A stretch of DNA of 64,000 bases from Aspergillus flavus (taxonomy: Eukaryota > Ascomycota > Eurotiomycetes > Eurotiales > Aspergillaceae): positions 3,162,001 through 3,226,000 of the forward strand of contig NC_092406.1 in NCBI RefSeq assembly GCF_009017415.1. Direction: 5' to 3'. The position numbers were made by a program, and so were the translations under genes. A model generated the notes under the pieces. The model was not told the DNA's origin. It saw only the letters and a list, made by a program, of their open reading frames with translations, and did not search any database. This document shows positions 53,869 to 64,000 of this stretch, one piece after another; position 1 is the first letter of the stretch; each line of letters starts with the position of its first letter.

Positions 53869-54729
53869 GGTTGATATGGAGTATCTTAGAGACCAAAGGG
53901 TAGGCGATACAATCGCAGATAAAAAAAAAAATACAAGATAAACCGAGAGAATCGGCTTAACCCCCGGACTCCGGTTCTTTGCGTCGGCAAAGCAGCGTTT
54001 CACCGATATCTCGGAAATTCGGTATCACTTGGAAATACACACACACTATTTATTAACAGGAGCATCATCCCAAGTCGTTTTTGAGCGTGACAAATTTTCC
54101 CATCATTTTCTTTCGTTTAGGCAGCCGCATATTTTATGTGAAATGAGAGTAACATTGTATCAGGGCTTAATAGTCACAAGTCTCGATCAAAGGACGGCAT
54201 GCAATAAATTTCAGCTATTGATAGCCTGAATGATCATGGTTAATTATGTTTTGGAGTTGTGTTTGGCTTAAGACCATACCATTTTATAGTGTGTGGTTCT
54301 TGGGGTAAGTTATAACTGGGGTATACGTCAATCCTGTACGATAATCTGAACTGTGAAGAGAAAGTCCGCTGCAGGCCAGTCATGAATGTTGGGGATGTTG
54401 TATTCGAGGGGATTGCAATATATATAGCTTGGTAATGCAAGTATGTTGTTGTTGAGGGGAGGATGTATGTAGTAGTTATTGTGGAAAGTGGATATACAAC
54501 ATGACGTTGACGCTAATCACGGGGACTCCACCAATCACGGTAAATGGACCTCGGCTCAATGAAGTGAGAATCTCCCCGCAACAAAGTCATTTGATTTCGG
54601 TCACCATTCTTTGCGATATGATCTTTCACCACAGTCGCTAATCTACGCCCACCACTTTCTCCTTGTCCAGATATTTACCTCCTTGTGACTTTAACAGCGC
54701 GGTTTCGCCCCGGATCATACCCCAGAACC
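53869..54729. other. Divergent intergenic region between E2 and PEX7 genes
   Basis: Divergent promoter region of about 860 bp. An A-run at about 53922-53934 lies just upstream of the E2 start. No gene seen. Confidence 0.5.
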
Positions 54730-55854
54730 ATGCTGCATTTTCGCACCGAGGGCTATAACGGCTGTGCGGTTAAGTACTCCCCGTTCTTCGATAACCGACT
54801 GGCCGTCGCTGGGTCGGCCAACTTTGGACTCGTAGGAAATGGACGGATGTACATTTTGGAGCTGACTCCAAACGGAATTGTACCCGTGAAATGGTACAGG
54901 CCTTCCATTGAACATGATCCAGTCAATTCATTCTAACTAGACGATGCCAGGTTTACCACCCAAGACTCACTCTACGATCTTGCATGGTCCGAGATCCATG
55001 AAAATCAAGTTCTTACAGCCTCCGGGGATGGTAGCATTAAGCTATTTGATTGCAACCTGAACGACTTCCCCGTCCAGAATTGGAAGGAACACAACCGCGA
55101 AGTCTTCAGTGTGCACTGGAATCTTGTCGCGAAAGACCGTTTCTGCTCCAGCAGCTGGGACGGTACTGTGCGCGTCTGGACTCCCGATCGACCACATTCA
55201 CTCGTCACTCTTCCTACACACAGCTGCACATACTCCGCATCTTTCTCGCCACATTCACCCGACATCCTTTCCTGTGTTACCTCCGACTCTTACGTCCGTC
55301 TGTTCGACCTTCGCACCCCGGCATCCGCCTCCAACCACCTCACTCTCCAGATTCCGATCCATGCAGCCCCGGTATCTCCGATTCCTGGTAAACCGGGCGT
55401 TCCACCGGCCGCCTGTCCTCCCTCCGAAGCTCTGACACATGACTGGAATAAATATCGACCGTCTATCCTGGCCACCGCGGGCGTGGATCGGACGATCCGC
55501 ACCTTTGATATCCGTGCCCCGCAGCAGGGCCCACAAACCGTGATGGTTGGGCATGACTACGCCATCCGCAAGATCTCCTGGTCGCCACACTTGTCCAATG
55601 TTCTCCTTAGTGGAAGCTACGACATGACATGTCGTGCATGGAACGACCAATCTCCCCCAGGAGTTGTTGGGGATGTCGACTCGATGCGAGCGGGTCCTAG
55701 TCCAACGATGGGAGTGGAGATGGGCCGAATGTCGCGTCATACAGAGTTCGTGACTGGAGTCGATTGGTGTATGTTCGGAAGTGAGGGTTGGTGTGCCAGT
55801 GTGGGATGGGACGAAAGTCTGTATGTGTGGGATGTTCGGGCAGTCATGGGATAG
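54730..55854 (+). CDS. pex7: Peroxisomal PTS2 receptor Pex7, WD40 protein
   Basis: Two exons (54730-54893 and 54951-55854) give 355 aa, the normal Pex7 length. An upstream AG would give a stop, so the acceptor is the CCAG at 54950; the spliced sequence reads VKWFTTQDSLYDLAWSE, a Pex7 signature. The start MLHFRTEGYNGCAVKYSPF is also typical. Six to seven WD repeats follow (DGSIKLFD, SWDGTVRVW, SDSYVRLFD, GVDRTIRTFD, SYDMTCRAW, GWDESLYVWD). The repeat motif HEN-x-VLTASGDGSIKLFD and the C-terminal DWCMFGSEGWCASVGWDESL match the family. Pex7 binds proteins with an N-terminal PTS2 signal in the cytosol and delivers them to the peroxisomal import machinery with a Pex20-type co-receptor. Confidence 0.95.
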
Positions 55855-56314
55855 ACTCCCCTCTGATTTTGGATGACCCGCCTTGGTTTATTTCTTCCTT
55901 CTGTATTGGATATTAGATTGCATGATACCATTTCCTGACAGCGATTGATTGGCCTGTCGGATATTGAACACTTTATGACTACGATTCTGGTTACTAAGGG
56001 CTGTTGTCACTTGGGGTATAGAATATGCTTTTTGTTTATTTTTAATCGTTAAACAATCTATAATATCCGACATCAATCATCACCATAAGTATATGAATCA
56101 CCTTCCACGGTAAAACAGTGGAGACATGGCATTCTCCCACCTATGTCCACCGTCGTGGACTCACCGTGAAACCAAAAAGCCAAATCCGGGTATATCAAGA
56201 CCACAGGACCCACCTCAAGTGCCCTGTGCGAAGAAGAGCGCCCAGGTAAGCACCTTCTCCTTTGAAGGAACATGCCAGAACCCAATTGAAAGCAAGTAGG
56301 AAAAGAAAGCGGCC
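55855..56314. other. Convergent intergenic region
   Basis: 3' flanks of the Pex7 and CCDC124-like genes. No gene seen. Confidence 0.5.
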
Positions 56315-57251
56315 TTATTTCGTCAATCTGGCCTCCGTCTTCTTCCTCTCCGCGTCGCGAACAGCGGCGATCTCATCCTTCGATGCATCGAACGAGACAT
56401 GAGCCTGGTTGAAAGGATTCTCCTCGCTCTTGTCGAATTCCTTCTTGATGAGCTCTATACGCTGCTGTCTCCGCAAACCAGGGTTCTCCTGCTCCACCTC
56501 GGGCATTCGGCGCGCCTCATACGCCGCATAAGCAGCCTTGAATCGTCTCTCCGGATGGCGATCGATCTTCGACGACTCCTTGCCTGTCAACGACAGGGCG
56601 TCTAGCGCGTTATCGATACCGGAGGCGTTGAGAGCAGCTCCTTTACGAGACGCAGGCTGATCGTCGAGCTGGGAGAGATCCAATCCACGGGACTTCTTGA
56701 CCGGTTGGTTCGATTTGCCCTTAGGCTTAGAGGGTTGGGAGGCTTCTTCGGCGGCGAGTAGAGCATCGCGCTCGGCTTTCTTGCGGGCTGCGTCTGCTTT
56801 CTTGGCTTCCTCTGCTTCTCTGGATTTAGGAATTCGATTAGCATACTAGTTGCACGAACAGATAAATCGTACCCCACATTGGATATCCTCCCCCTCCTTC
56901 CTCCATAACTAAAAGACAGACAAAAGGTCGACACTCACTTCTTAGCATTACCCTTAGCACCCTTCGCCCACTGCTTATCCTCCTCAGCTGCACGCTTCTG
57001 ATCCTCAACGGCCTTCTTAGCTGCAGCCGCTTCCGCTTTCTATTTTAAATCCACACTCATCAGCAATACAATCCATATTATCTTGGTGGTCGCGTGCCAT
57101 AATAACCATGTGGCGGGGGCGGGGCAAAGGCAAAAGCTCAGATTTATCAGATCCGAATACATTATCAGATCGGATAGCAAAGGGGACTTTCACGTACGCG
57201 GGCGTTTCCGGCTGCCTTCTTGGAGTTCTCGCCGCCCTTCTTGGGACCCAT
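56315..57251 (-). CDS. CCDC124/Oxs1-type ribosome-associated coiled-coil protein
   Basis: Three exons (57251-57198, 57039-56939, 56819-56315) give 219 aa, the normal family length. The N-terminus MGPKKGGENSKKAAGNAR is the conserved ribosome-binding tail of the CCDC124/Lso2 group. A long Lys/Ala/Glu-rich coiled coil follows (AEEDKQWAKGAKGNAKK). The C-terminal domain (about 130-219) has HPERRFKAAYAAYEARRMPE and ENPGLRRQQRIELIKKEFDKS-like helices and NPFNQAHVSF, the family signature. Homologues bind idle 80S ribosomes and help restart translation (human CCDC124, yeast Lso2), or act as an oxidative-stress cofactor (S. pombe Oxs1). Family identity is strong. Which role applies here is inferred. 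Confidence 0.9.
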
Positions 57252-58135
57252 TTTGAGATGTCTTCTCTTCCGGTTTCCTTTTATTGGGGGGGTTTGTTGA
57301 GTGAGGTATGAAGAAGTGTTTGGTTGGGTTTCTTGGAGGGGTGTGTCGGAGCTAAGACCGATTTGGAATGGGTGGAGACTGACTAAAACATTTCACTTAT
57401 GTAAACTTTATGCATGTTCACATGATTGACATTGCCCTGGTCTTTTTGTTGCTGTATAGATTTGTGAACTTATCTTGTTTGGACATCATATGTGATTTCG
57501 GTTATTACTTTCCTTTTTTTCTTTTTTTCCTTTTGTATTCTGATTACTTGAGGATACGCTGAAGCATAAAAAATGCTATGATCTGTATCGTCACTGCCCG
57601 GACCTGACAGGGCTGGTATTATAACAGGACGGATCAACTGTGATGATCCGTAGGTAGAAGTCGATTTCGACCAGGAAGGGACTGTCTAGGGCCCAGAGCG
57701 GCCCTCAGATCTCACCGTTCTTCCGCCTAGATCGTTTGTGATTGTAAGCCACGTCTCACATCAACATGACTTCACACCAACTGAACCAATAAGAAGCGGA
57801 GTATGACCTGAGCTTGCAAAGCATCGCGAAATTCCACTTTCCATTAGAGGCCAATAGAGAGGGGTCCCATAAGACTCATCCCATAAAGAAGGACGCGTTG
57901 TTTAGATAGTGACGTCTTTCAAATGGGATGCCTGGGGATAAGACATGGTTGGCCTCAGGCGAAGGCGGATGTAGCTGGCTTTACTTTATGCAGTCAGTGC
58001 TTGCTACCTCGATTATTCTCTTGCACCATGGATCAGACTTTTCCATTGTCTGACTATTGCATACATAGAACTATTGTACAATCCTTACTCATTCCGTATA
58101 AGTACATCAATATATCTACATAAAACATCACTCAT
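57252..58135. other. Intergenic, no gene seen
   Basis: Promoter side of the CCDC124-like gene and 3' side of the multicopper oxidase. Pyrimidine-rich around 57490-57540. No gene seen. Confidence 0.45.
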
Positions 58136-60018
58136 TTAGTGACTCACAGCTGGCAGCTCATACTCTTCCGGCACATGAGGCCAAGAATCCACGCCGTCCA
58201 TGATGGCCAAGGCCATCCCGCCACTCAAATGTGGTTGAATATGGCAATGCAGCAGAAAAGGGCCCGGATTGGCCACATGGTATCGTATTGCAAGCCACGA
58301 CGGGCCTGCGTCGGCAGGTGGACTGAAGAACGTATCTCTCATCTGTGGGTTGCGGAGATTAAAGCTTTCAGGGATGTCTTTCACAGCTTCAGCAACTGAG
58401 TGGTAACGGAAAGCGCCGGATCCTGATCCAATCACAAAGTACTTATTCGAATGCTTGTGGATTGGATGAGGAGGCTGGCCTCCAGTCGTCACATTGACGA
58501 TAAGATCCACCCAAGTGTTGTTCAATGTGGTGATGGTATACTTTGTGGAGATGGAGCTGCGGTTAAAAAGTAAAGGGATCGCCTCCTCATTTGATTGTGG
58601 GTAACTATGATTGCCCAATGTCCAACTGTACGAGTTCCCGATATGATCGACATTTAAAATGTATGTCCGGTCCACGTGTAAAGAAGGCACTTCTACCGGG
58701 AAGGGGACGACCCTCGTCTCATCCAAGAAGACCGTGTTTTCGGTGGCGTTGGTGCCAACTTCAGTAATCCATGGCTGAGATAGCCTATTCCGGTTGTGAG
58801 TAGAAGCTCTATATCTCATGATGCCTGTGCCGTTTATGATCTGATTTGCTCCGGTGTTGGCAGCGCGGACCATATATTCACCGGCAGGTTGGTCTAATTT
58901 AACCAAAACGGAATATCTGCTCCCAATAGGAATAGTAATCGCGTCGACACGGATAGGCTCGATATAACGCCCATCGACCGCATAGACATACAAAGGGTGT
59001 TGGTCAATAGAGAATGCTAGCTCTAGACTGCCAGCTATATTTATTAAATCCCAACTTCTGTATTGCGAAGCTGATTCTACCTCGAATACCTCAGCCGGGC
59101 CTTGGCTGGGTGTACACCCACGAAGGAAACCATTCGGTGTTAGGTTGGCCTTCCGGGGGTCACTGGGAGGCAAGCAACTGGGATAGGTCAGTATATACTT
59201 GAATGTTTGATGAGGAGAATGAAAGCAGATCGATGACGTGACTTACCCCATATCAGTAAGCGTCTTATTCCCCAGCGCCCTCCTCTGGGCAGGCGTGGTA
59301 AGTGCGTTGATGCGGTCTTGAGGCAGACAGAGTACAGACCCTTTACCATTTATCAGAACTGCGTTGGCACAAAAGTTCTCAACCCCAGAGGCTACTTGAG
59401 CCTGCCAAATTTCTTCAGATGTTAACTGACGCCAGTCGGAAAGAATGATAGGCTTAGTCTCCATTTCCGCCTCGCCCATGGCTTGTAGCTCTTTTGCGTC
59501 ATCGGCGATCAAATGGAAAGGCTTTTCCACTGATTCATCTGGTTGAATGTAGATGGCACCATACAGTCCATCCTCGATTTGGCTTCTAGTGTGGGCATGA
59601 TATATGTAAGTTCCATAATGCGTTGCTGTCCATGTATAGAAGAATTGATCGCCGGGAGCTATCGGTTTTTGTGACAGTCCTGGTACACCATCGGACCACG
59701 GTGTATCTCGTTGCTCAATACCTGATCACAGAAGTTAACCAGAGATTTTCAGCGGATAAAGAGAACATTACCGTGGAAATGAACGGTCGCCTCGAACGGC
59801 ATTGAGTTGTTAACCAGAAACTCAACTGTGTCACCCTGTTTCAATCGTAGAGTCGGACTGGGAAATTGTCCATTGCTGAGAATCGTCTTTCGCGTGGCCC
59901 CGGCCACTTCATGATTTTCCCATGTTAGGTTGAGTTCGAATTGAACGACCTTGCAGGATACCCATTGAACGAGGCACAAAAGATATAGTAGGCCCAGCCA
60001 GCTATGATAAAGAGTCAT
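58136..60018 (-). CDS. Secreted multicopper oxidase (laccase/Abr1-like)
   Basis: Three exons (60018-59772, 59721-59247, 59177-58136) give 587 aa. A signal peptide (about residues 1-22, hydrophobic core WLGLLYLLCLVQWV) is followed by three cupredoxin domains. All four copper-ligand blocks are present: HFHG (H80, H82), YHAHT with the second HxH, HPIHKHSN, and HCHIQPHLSGGM with the type 1 Cys-His-Met set. The first block has Phe where plant-type laccases have Trp. Many N-x-S/T sequons (NGTG, NRSS, NNTW) fit a glycosylated secreted protein. Members of this ascomycete group oxidise phenolic pigment precursors in conidia or participate in secondary metabolism. No polyketide or melanin genes lie in the window to assign a substrate. 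Confidence 0.92.
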
Positions 60019-61166
60019 GGCGCAACCGTACTACTACTGCCAGGGCAGCACAAGTATAACAAAAAAGAAATAGGTACAAAGAATAGTCCACTATATAGAA
60101 GGATTGTAGAGTCCACAAGTGGCCTCTAGAGCATTGTTTTTCTCTTCTGTTCTCCATCGTTCCGCTTGGGACAACGCCTTCTTAAATGCATACAATATCT
60201 GCGGGCTGAATCCAGTTGAGGCCCCAATGTTGAAAGGAGCAAAGGTCAACTAAGAGCCGTGGCAACGGGGACTAAAAATGCAAGGGATAGTTGATGATAA
60301 TAAGGGTAAGATCATGTCAATCGGTGAGCTTGAAAAAGGACTGACACCCTTGAGTATAGAGCTTATAGAAGGGGAGTCATATGCATCCAAAAGTTTTACG
60401 TGGTAATTATCAACGTTGACCGTACCTGGAATCATCCTGCCAATATATGTTTGCTCCGATTAGCAAAGCAAATAAGAAAGATGCAGAGCATTCCATGCGC
60501 CTAGCCGCAGGGTAGCAGTGCAGTTACATGGAGAGACAAAGATAGACAAAAATATAACTGACGATATCTAGATGTTGAAGCGGTCAAGGGACCAAGGTGA
60601 GCTGTCTCAAATCGGCTTCCGTATTGAAAGGCAATTGCAAACAATGGAAGTTTGCGTTGGGAAAAATGTCCGCAGAAGAATTGGCAGGCGGATGCAAAGT
60701 ACTCGACAGTTTGGGTAAATTTGGGTTGATCTATCTAATAGTCATCAATCTTGGGAAACTCCGATCACAAGAAGGATTGGTTATGTAGTCGATAAGTAAT
60801 TGAGTAAAATACTTCTGAAACTGGAAAAACAGTGGTCATAAATTCAATAGATCGTAGGACACCTTGCAGGCGTTTAATTGACTCCACAGAAATCCGAATA
60901 GAGAAACACCAAGAAAAGGAAGACCAAAACAAACGATGGAAAAAGCAAAAAATAATAATAAATAAATAAATAGAATGAGATAAAAGACAGATATACAATC
61001 AAAATCAAACACCATTCCATGCTATTAATAGTAAAATGTTATATCTTGCGCTGAAATATGGTCATTTCAATGGGCCAAAAACGACAATAGAATAAGAAGC
61101 AGAACGCAAGAGATTTCAATCAATCAAATCATATCGGTCGTCAGTCAGGAATTGGAAACGTGAAAA
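60019..61166. other. Intergenic, no gene seen
   Basis: Promoter of the multicopper oxidase and 3' flank of the next minus-strand gene, with AT-rich stretches near 60900-61030. No gene seen. Confidence 0.45.
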
Positions 61167-63263
61167 TCATATCACCAAAATAGCCGAAGATACTTCACCA
61201 CCGTTCTTGAGGGCTTCGCCCACAGGGTGCGCTGTTTCGGTCAATTCAGTATGATCTGTGTGTGCCTCAGATAAAGCTGGGTGAACGGCTGGGGCTGGGT
61301 TCAACGGCCACGCCGAGGAGGAACTCTTTTCAGCAACACCTCGGGAGGCTACAGTTGTGGTTCCTTCGAAGTGGGCCTCGGCCTCAGACGATGGTTTTTC
61401 TGGCTTGGCAAGACCCACCTCGGAAGCGTCACCGTATTGGAGGGTGGTACTGTCAGAACTCATTGGTTGACTAGGAGGAGTTGTGGGTAGATGTTGGTGC
61501 GCAGCTGAAACAGCTGCAGCTCGTACTTCCGAAGTCGTCACGTCCTTGTTCATGCTCCATGTAGGATTCTCCCAGATCGCCGATGAATGTTGTAGAGGAG
61601 ATATAGTCGACCGGGAAACCATCTCCAGCATGTCCGGAGGAAACGGCTGCACATGCGCTGGAGTCGCTGTGGGTCTGGTGTTGAGGGCAAAGAAAACCAC
61701 CAGGACAGTGAGAAGCGCAATTGCAACGTTGCGGCGATCACTGGCTAACACCCGAATGTAGTTCACTAAAAGGGTCTGAAGTTCGATCTCTGCTGCTGGG
61801 CTTCGAGGGTAGGATGGCCTACCAGATTGTCGATGATGCTCTTGAGGCGCAGTCTTTTCTGGAGCCGGTGACAATCTGGATCTCTCAACTCTTCTAGCGG
61901 TGAGAAGCTTGGGCCTGTCAACTTCAAGAAGAGAAGCCTGTGAGTGGGCTGGATCAGTGTGGACTTTTGTGAACTTGTCATTGACAAGCTCCTTTAATTG
62001 TGGGGCCTGAAGTCGGTTACTGGGACGAGACAGTTCGCCCTCGAGCAACCTCTTTTCTAACTCTCTTCTCACTTCGGATGGAAGCCAGAGACCGACTTCC
62101 ACATCTACTTTTTCCATTTCCCTCCAAGCTGCAGCCCATGCTCCAGCTCTCATCAGTCCGTTGGCCGCGAAAACCCTGATTTCCCACTTTCGGCCTGTCT
62201 CACTGTGTCGGACCACGCGCCCTCCACAATCTAGACACTGCTCACCTTGTTCATCATCTGTTGCACTCTCCTCCGCCATGGACTGGCTATCCCTGTCTGT
62301 ATCGGCCTCTTCATGGCCCAAAAAGTGCCCATGGTCAAACCTTGGGCGCTGCAACTCCAAGCTTTCCAACAACCGCTCTTCAAGGAGATCGTACATATCC
62401 TCAGGATGTGAAATGAGCACACCCCGTTCCCGTAGGACCACAGACCCAATCTTTTCCTCCAGTAATTTCCACCGCTTCCAATACTCCGACGGCAATACTT
62501 CCCTCAGGATCTTTTGGTCCGGATAGTCCACTAGTCCCGGGATGGGGAGCGATGGTGGAAGTAAGTTACAATGTAGTAGTACGAGAGGGTAATCCTTTTT
62601 TGATTTTTGCTTGGCCACGAGTCCGGTTGGCGAGTAGTAAGGAGATCGCTTCGGCTGTGATGAGCCATCCGACATGCGATGCCCTCCCCTGCGTTTTGGT
62701 GGTGTCAAGTACTCGCCATCACCCTCGTCCTCAGTGTGCATTTGCAGCGCTCTGACCGAACTAGACTTTCGGAATGCACTGTGGTGCTTCCGAACAGTGG
62801 GTGTCAATCTCAGCTGTTCTTCCATTTCCCCATGTTCGTTCTCGTTATGATCGCCCCACGAAGGCGAAAGCATATCTTGCTGCGATCTACGCACGACGGC
62901 TGACTTGACCCTACTGATGGGATTGGTAAGTACCGAAGCTGGAATGGAGGAAATCGAGGAACGGCTCGATGCTCTCGAGTTCACATCCCGTAGCTCTTCA
63001 TAATCTAGATCTCCGCCGAGAAAGTCGCTGGAAGATCGTTCCGTTGACGATGCCGAGGAATTGTACCCGCAGTCCTGAGCTAGTACATGCGTATCTCCAT
63101 GTGTGGAGCTGGTCTCAGTGTGGTCCGAATTTCGGTGAAAAAGATGGGCTGCCTCTACCGTCGATGGCTGTTCATGGGTAGGAACATACAAACAGAGGTC
63201 TGATTCCTCCCGTGGGGAGGCCGTGGATCCAGTTAATCGAGATTTATACTCGGGCTCCTCCAT
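61167..63263 (-). CDS. Large mostly disordered protein with a single membrane segment, function unknown
   Basis: A single exon of 698 aa, counted from the ATG at 63263. The frame is open further upstream, but that part has no ATG and starts only at a GTG, and it ends at a likely splice or leader region. The N-terminal 200 residues are Ser-rich (SRASSRSSISSIPASVLT). A folded middle part (about 270-440) holds YPLVLLHCNLLPPSLPIPGL and a Cys pair CLDCGGRVV. One transmembrane helix sits at about 510-527 (NVAIALLTVLVVFFAL), followed by a Ser/Thr/Pro-rich tail. Similar fungal proteins carry the label pathway-specific nitrogen regulator in databases, but no DNA-binding domain is visible, so I do not adopt it. 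Topology suggests a tail in a membrane compartment, perhaps the ER. Confidence 0.75.
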   Translation of the reverse strand: MEEPEYKSRLTGSTASPREESDLCLYVPTHEQPSTVEAAHLFHRNSDHTETSSTHGDTHVLAQDCGYNSSASSTERSSSDFLGGDLDYEELRDVNSRASSRSSISSIPASVLTNPISRVKSAVVRRSQQDMLSPSWGDHNENEHGEMEEQLRLTPTVRKHHSAFRKSSSVRALQMHTEDEGDGEYLTPPKRRGGHRMSDGSSQPKRSPYYSPTGLVAKQKSKKDYPLVLLHCNLLPPSLPIPGLVDYPDQKILREVLPSEYWKRWKLLEEKIGSVVLRERGVLISHPEDMYDLLEERLLESLELQRPRFDHGHFLGHEEADTDRDSQSMAEESATDDEQGEQCLDCGGRVVRHSETGRKWEIRVFAANGLMRAGAWAAAWREMEKVDVEVGLWLPSEVRRELEKRLLEGELSRPSNRLQAPQLKELVNDKFTKVHTDPAHSQASLLEVDRPKLLTARRVERSRLSPAPEKTAPQEHHRQSGRPSYPRSPAAEIELQTLLVNYIRVLASDRRNVAIALLTVLVVFFALNTRPTATPAHVQPFPPDMLEMVSRSTISPLQHSSAIWENPTWSMNKDVTTSEVRAAAVSAAHQHLPTTPPSQPMSSDSTTLQYGDASEVGLAKPEKPSSEAEAHFEGTTTVASRGVAEKSSSSAWPLNPAPAVHPALSEAHTDHTELTETAHPVGEALKNGGEVSSAILVI

Positions 63264-63537
63264 TGATTTTCGGCTTTCGAAGGAAAAGGAAAAGGGAAGT
63301 ATAGAAATGGAGCCCAGGAATGTTTCTTTTCTTGATCCAAGAATGCGGTTGACAACAAACGGCTCCACAGGAATGTAGAGCAGTGGATCTCTCTGATCGT
63401 AGTGTGATCTTAAGTTGCAGATTACAAGATACCTGAAAACAACTTGTGCACTAGTATCCACCGATATAAGATGATGAAGATTATGATATGTATGGTATGT
63501 GGGAAAAAGAATGGATCTCTGGGATGATCATGAATAC
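63264..63537. other. Intergenic or leader, no gene seen
   Basis: Upstream region of the 698 aa protein gene. It includes an open stretch without ATG (63264-63461) that probably belongs to the transcript leader. Confidence 0.4.
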
Positions 63538-63668
63538 TCAATGACGATGGTCATGCTTCCCATCTGTTGATGTTGGGGGTTCACCGCCTTTGTCGTGCAG
63601 GGCAACCGTCCACTCAATTTGAGCATAATCGGTTTTATCTTCACCTAGCCCAAAGTCTCGAAGATACA
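63538..63668 (-). CDS. Probable last exon of a gene that continues beyond the right edge
   Basis: After a good acceptor (ATTGCAG just upstream of 63668 on the minus strand) a frame reads YLRDFGLGEDKTDYAQIEW, then VALHDKGGEPPTSTDGKHDH, and ends at TGA. The composition is protein-like and unlike the shadow frames here. Upstream, towards 64000, the frames contain stops, so the preceding exon must lie near the edge or outside. Family not recognised. It would be confirmed by a donor site further right. Confidence 0.4.
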
Positions 63669-64000
63669 CTGCAATTTGTCATTAAATCCTCGCAGTTAAT
63701 TTTAAGGTAACAGTATAGCGATGGTATATGTATAACACTATGACACATGGCCTCTGCTTCTTCCCCATCTAAGAGATGCACGGAAAATGTTTGAACACGA
63801 CAAAAGTGAGCATACACGTATAGGATACGTAAGATAACCGTGCTGGCTTCCCTCACAGCCAAACACTTGCTGTATGCAATATTGATACGGCGGGAGAACG
63901 AAATGGACAAAACAACTAGAAAAGCCTGCGCTCGCTCTAAATTTATATAACAAGTCATATCCAAAAACCCTGGACGCCTGGAACCTCTTTCCAATCATGA

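Noticed and set aside
63264..63461. N-terminal extension of the 698 aa protein from a GTG codon
   Set aside because: No ATG in the extension, and a nuclear fungal gene is unlikely to start at GTG; the ATG at 63263 is in frame.
1..64000. CRISPR array, prophage, insertion sequence or bacterial operon signals
   Set aside because: The DNA is eukaryotic with spliced genes; no direct-repeat arrays, transposase frames or terminal inverted repeats were found.

Overview
The window is nuclear DNA of a filamentous ascomycete, most likely Eurotiales (Aspergillus or a close relative). The evidence is spliceosomal introns of about 37 to 160 nt with GT...AG ends in most genes, two Zn2Cys6 transcription factors, a purine-utilisation regulator of the UaY/Ppr1 type, and a divergent lactam-utilisation pair arranged like the lamA/lamB locus of A. 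nidulans. I set exon borders by reading splice sites and checking that the frames add up. Where a start is given, I chose the ATG that opens the conserved protein.

Left part (1-9 kb): the start of a J-domain protein runs off the left edge. It is followed by a uaY-like regulator (1053 aa) and a 12-TM major facilitator, all on the minus strand. From about 9.0 to 21.0 kb I find no gene I can support. This 12 kb stretch holds low-complexity tracts, a repeated TACGGAGTA word and one telomere-like 11-mer.

Middle (21-37 kb): a mitochondrial Obg-type GTPase (Mtg2) and a JmjC hydroxylase/demethylase on the plus strand; then the nine-exon lamA-like biotin enzyme (minus) and lamB (plus), back to back over a 437 bp promoter with a CCAAT box and three GATA sites; a tRNA-Glu(CTC); a homeodomain plus C2H2 regulator; and an unrecognised two-exon membrane protein.

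Accessory block (37.6-54 kb): broken genes alternate with intact ones. The broken ones are a hypothetical-family gene with four in-frame stops, a DMATS-type aromatic prenyltransferase with two frameshifts, and a 2-oxoglutarate dehydrogenase E1 paralogue with a deletion, a frameshift and a nonsense codon. The intact ones are a catalytically dead E2-like (UEV) protein, an AlkB-family demethylase with CUE and GRF domains, a Zn2Cys6 regulator, and an E2 succinyltransferase paralogue beside the dead E1. This looks like a decaying accessory or secondary-metabolism region.

Right part (54-64 kb): PEX7, a CCDC124/Oxs1-type ribosome-associated protein, a secreted multicopper oxidase, a large single-TM protein, and probably the last exon of a gene that continues past the right edge.
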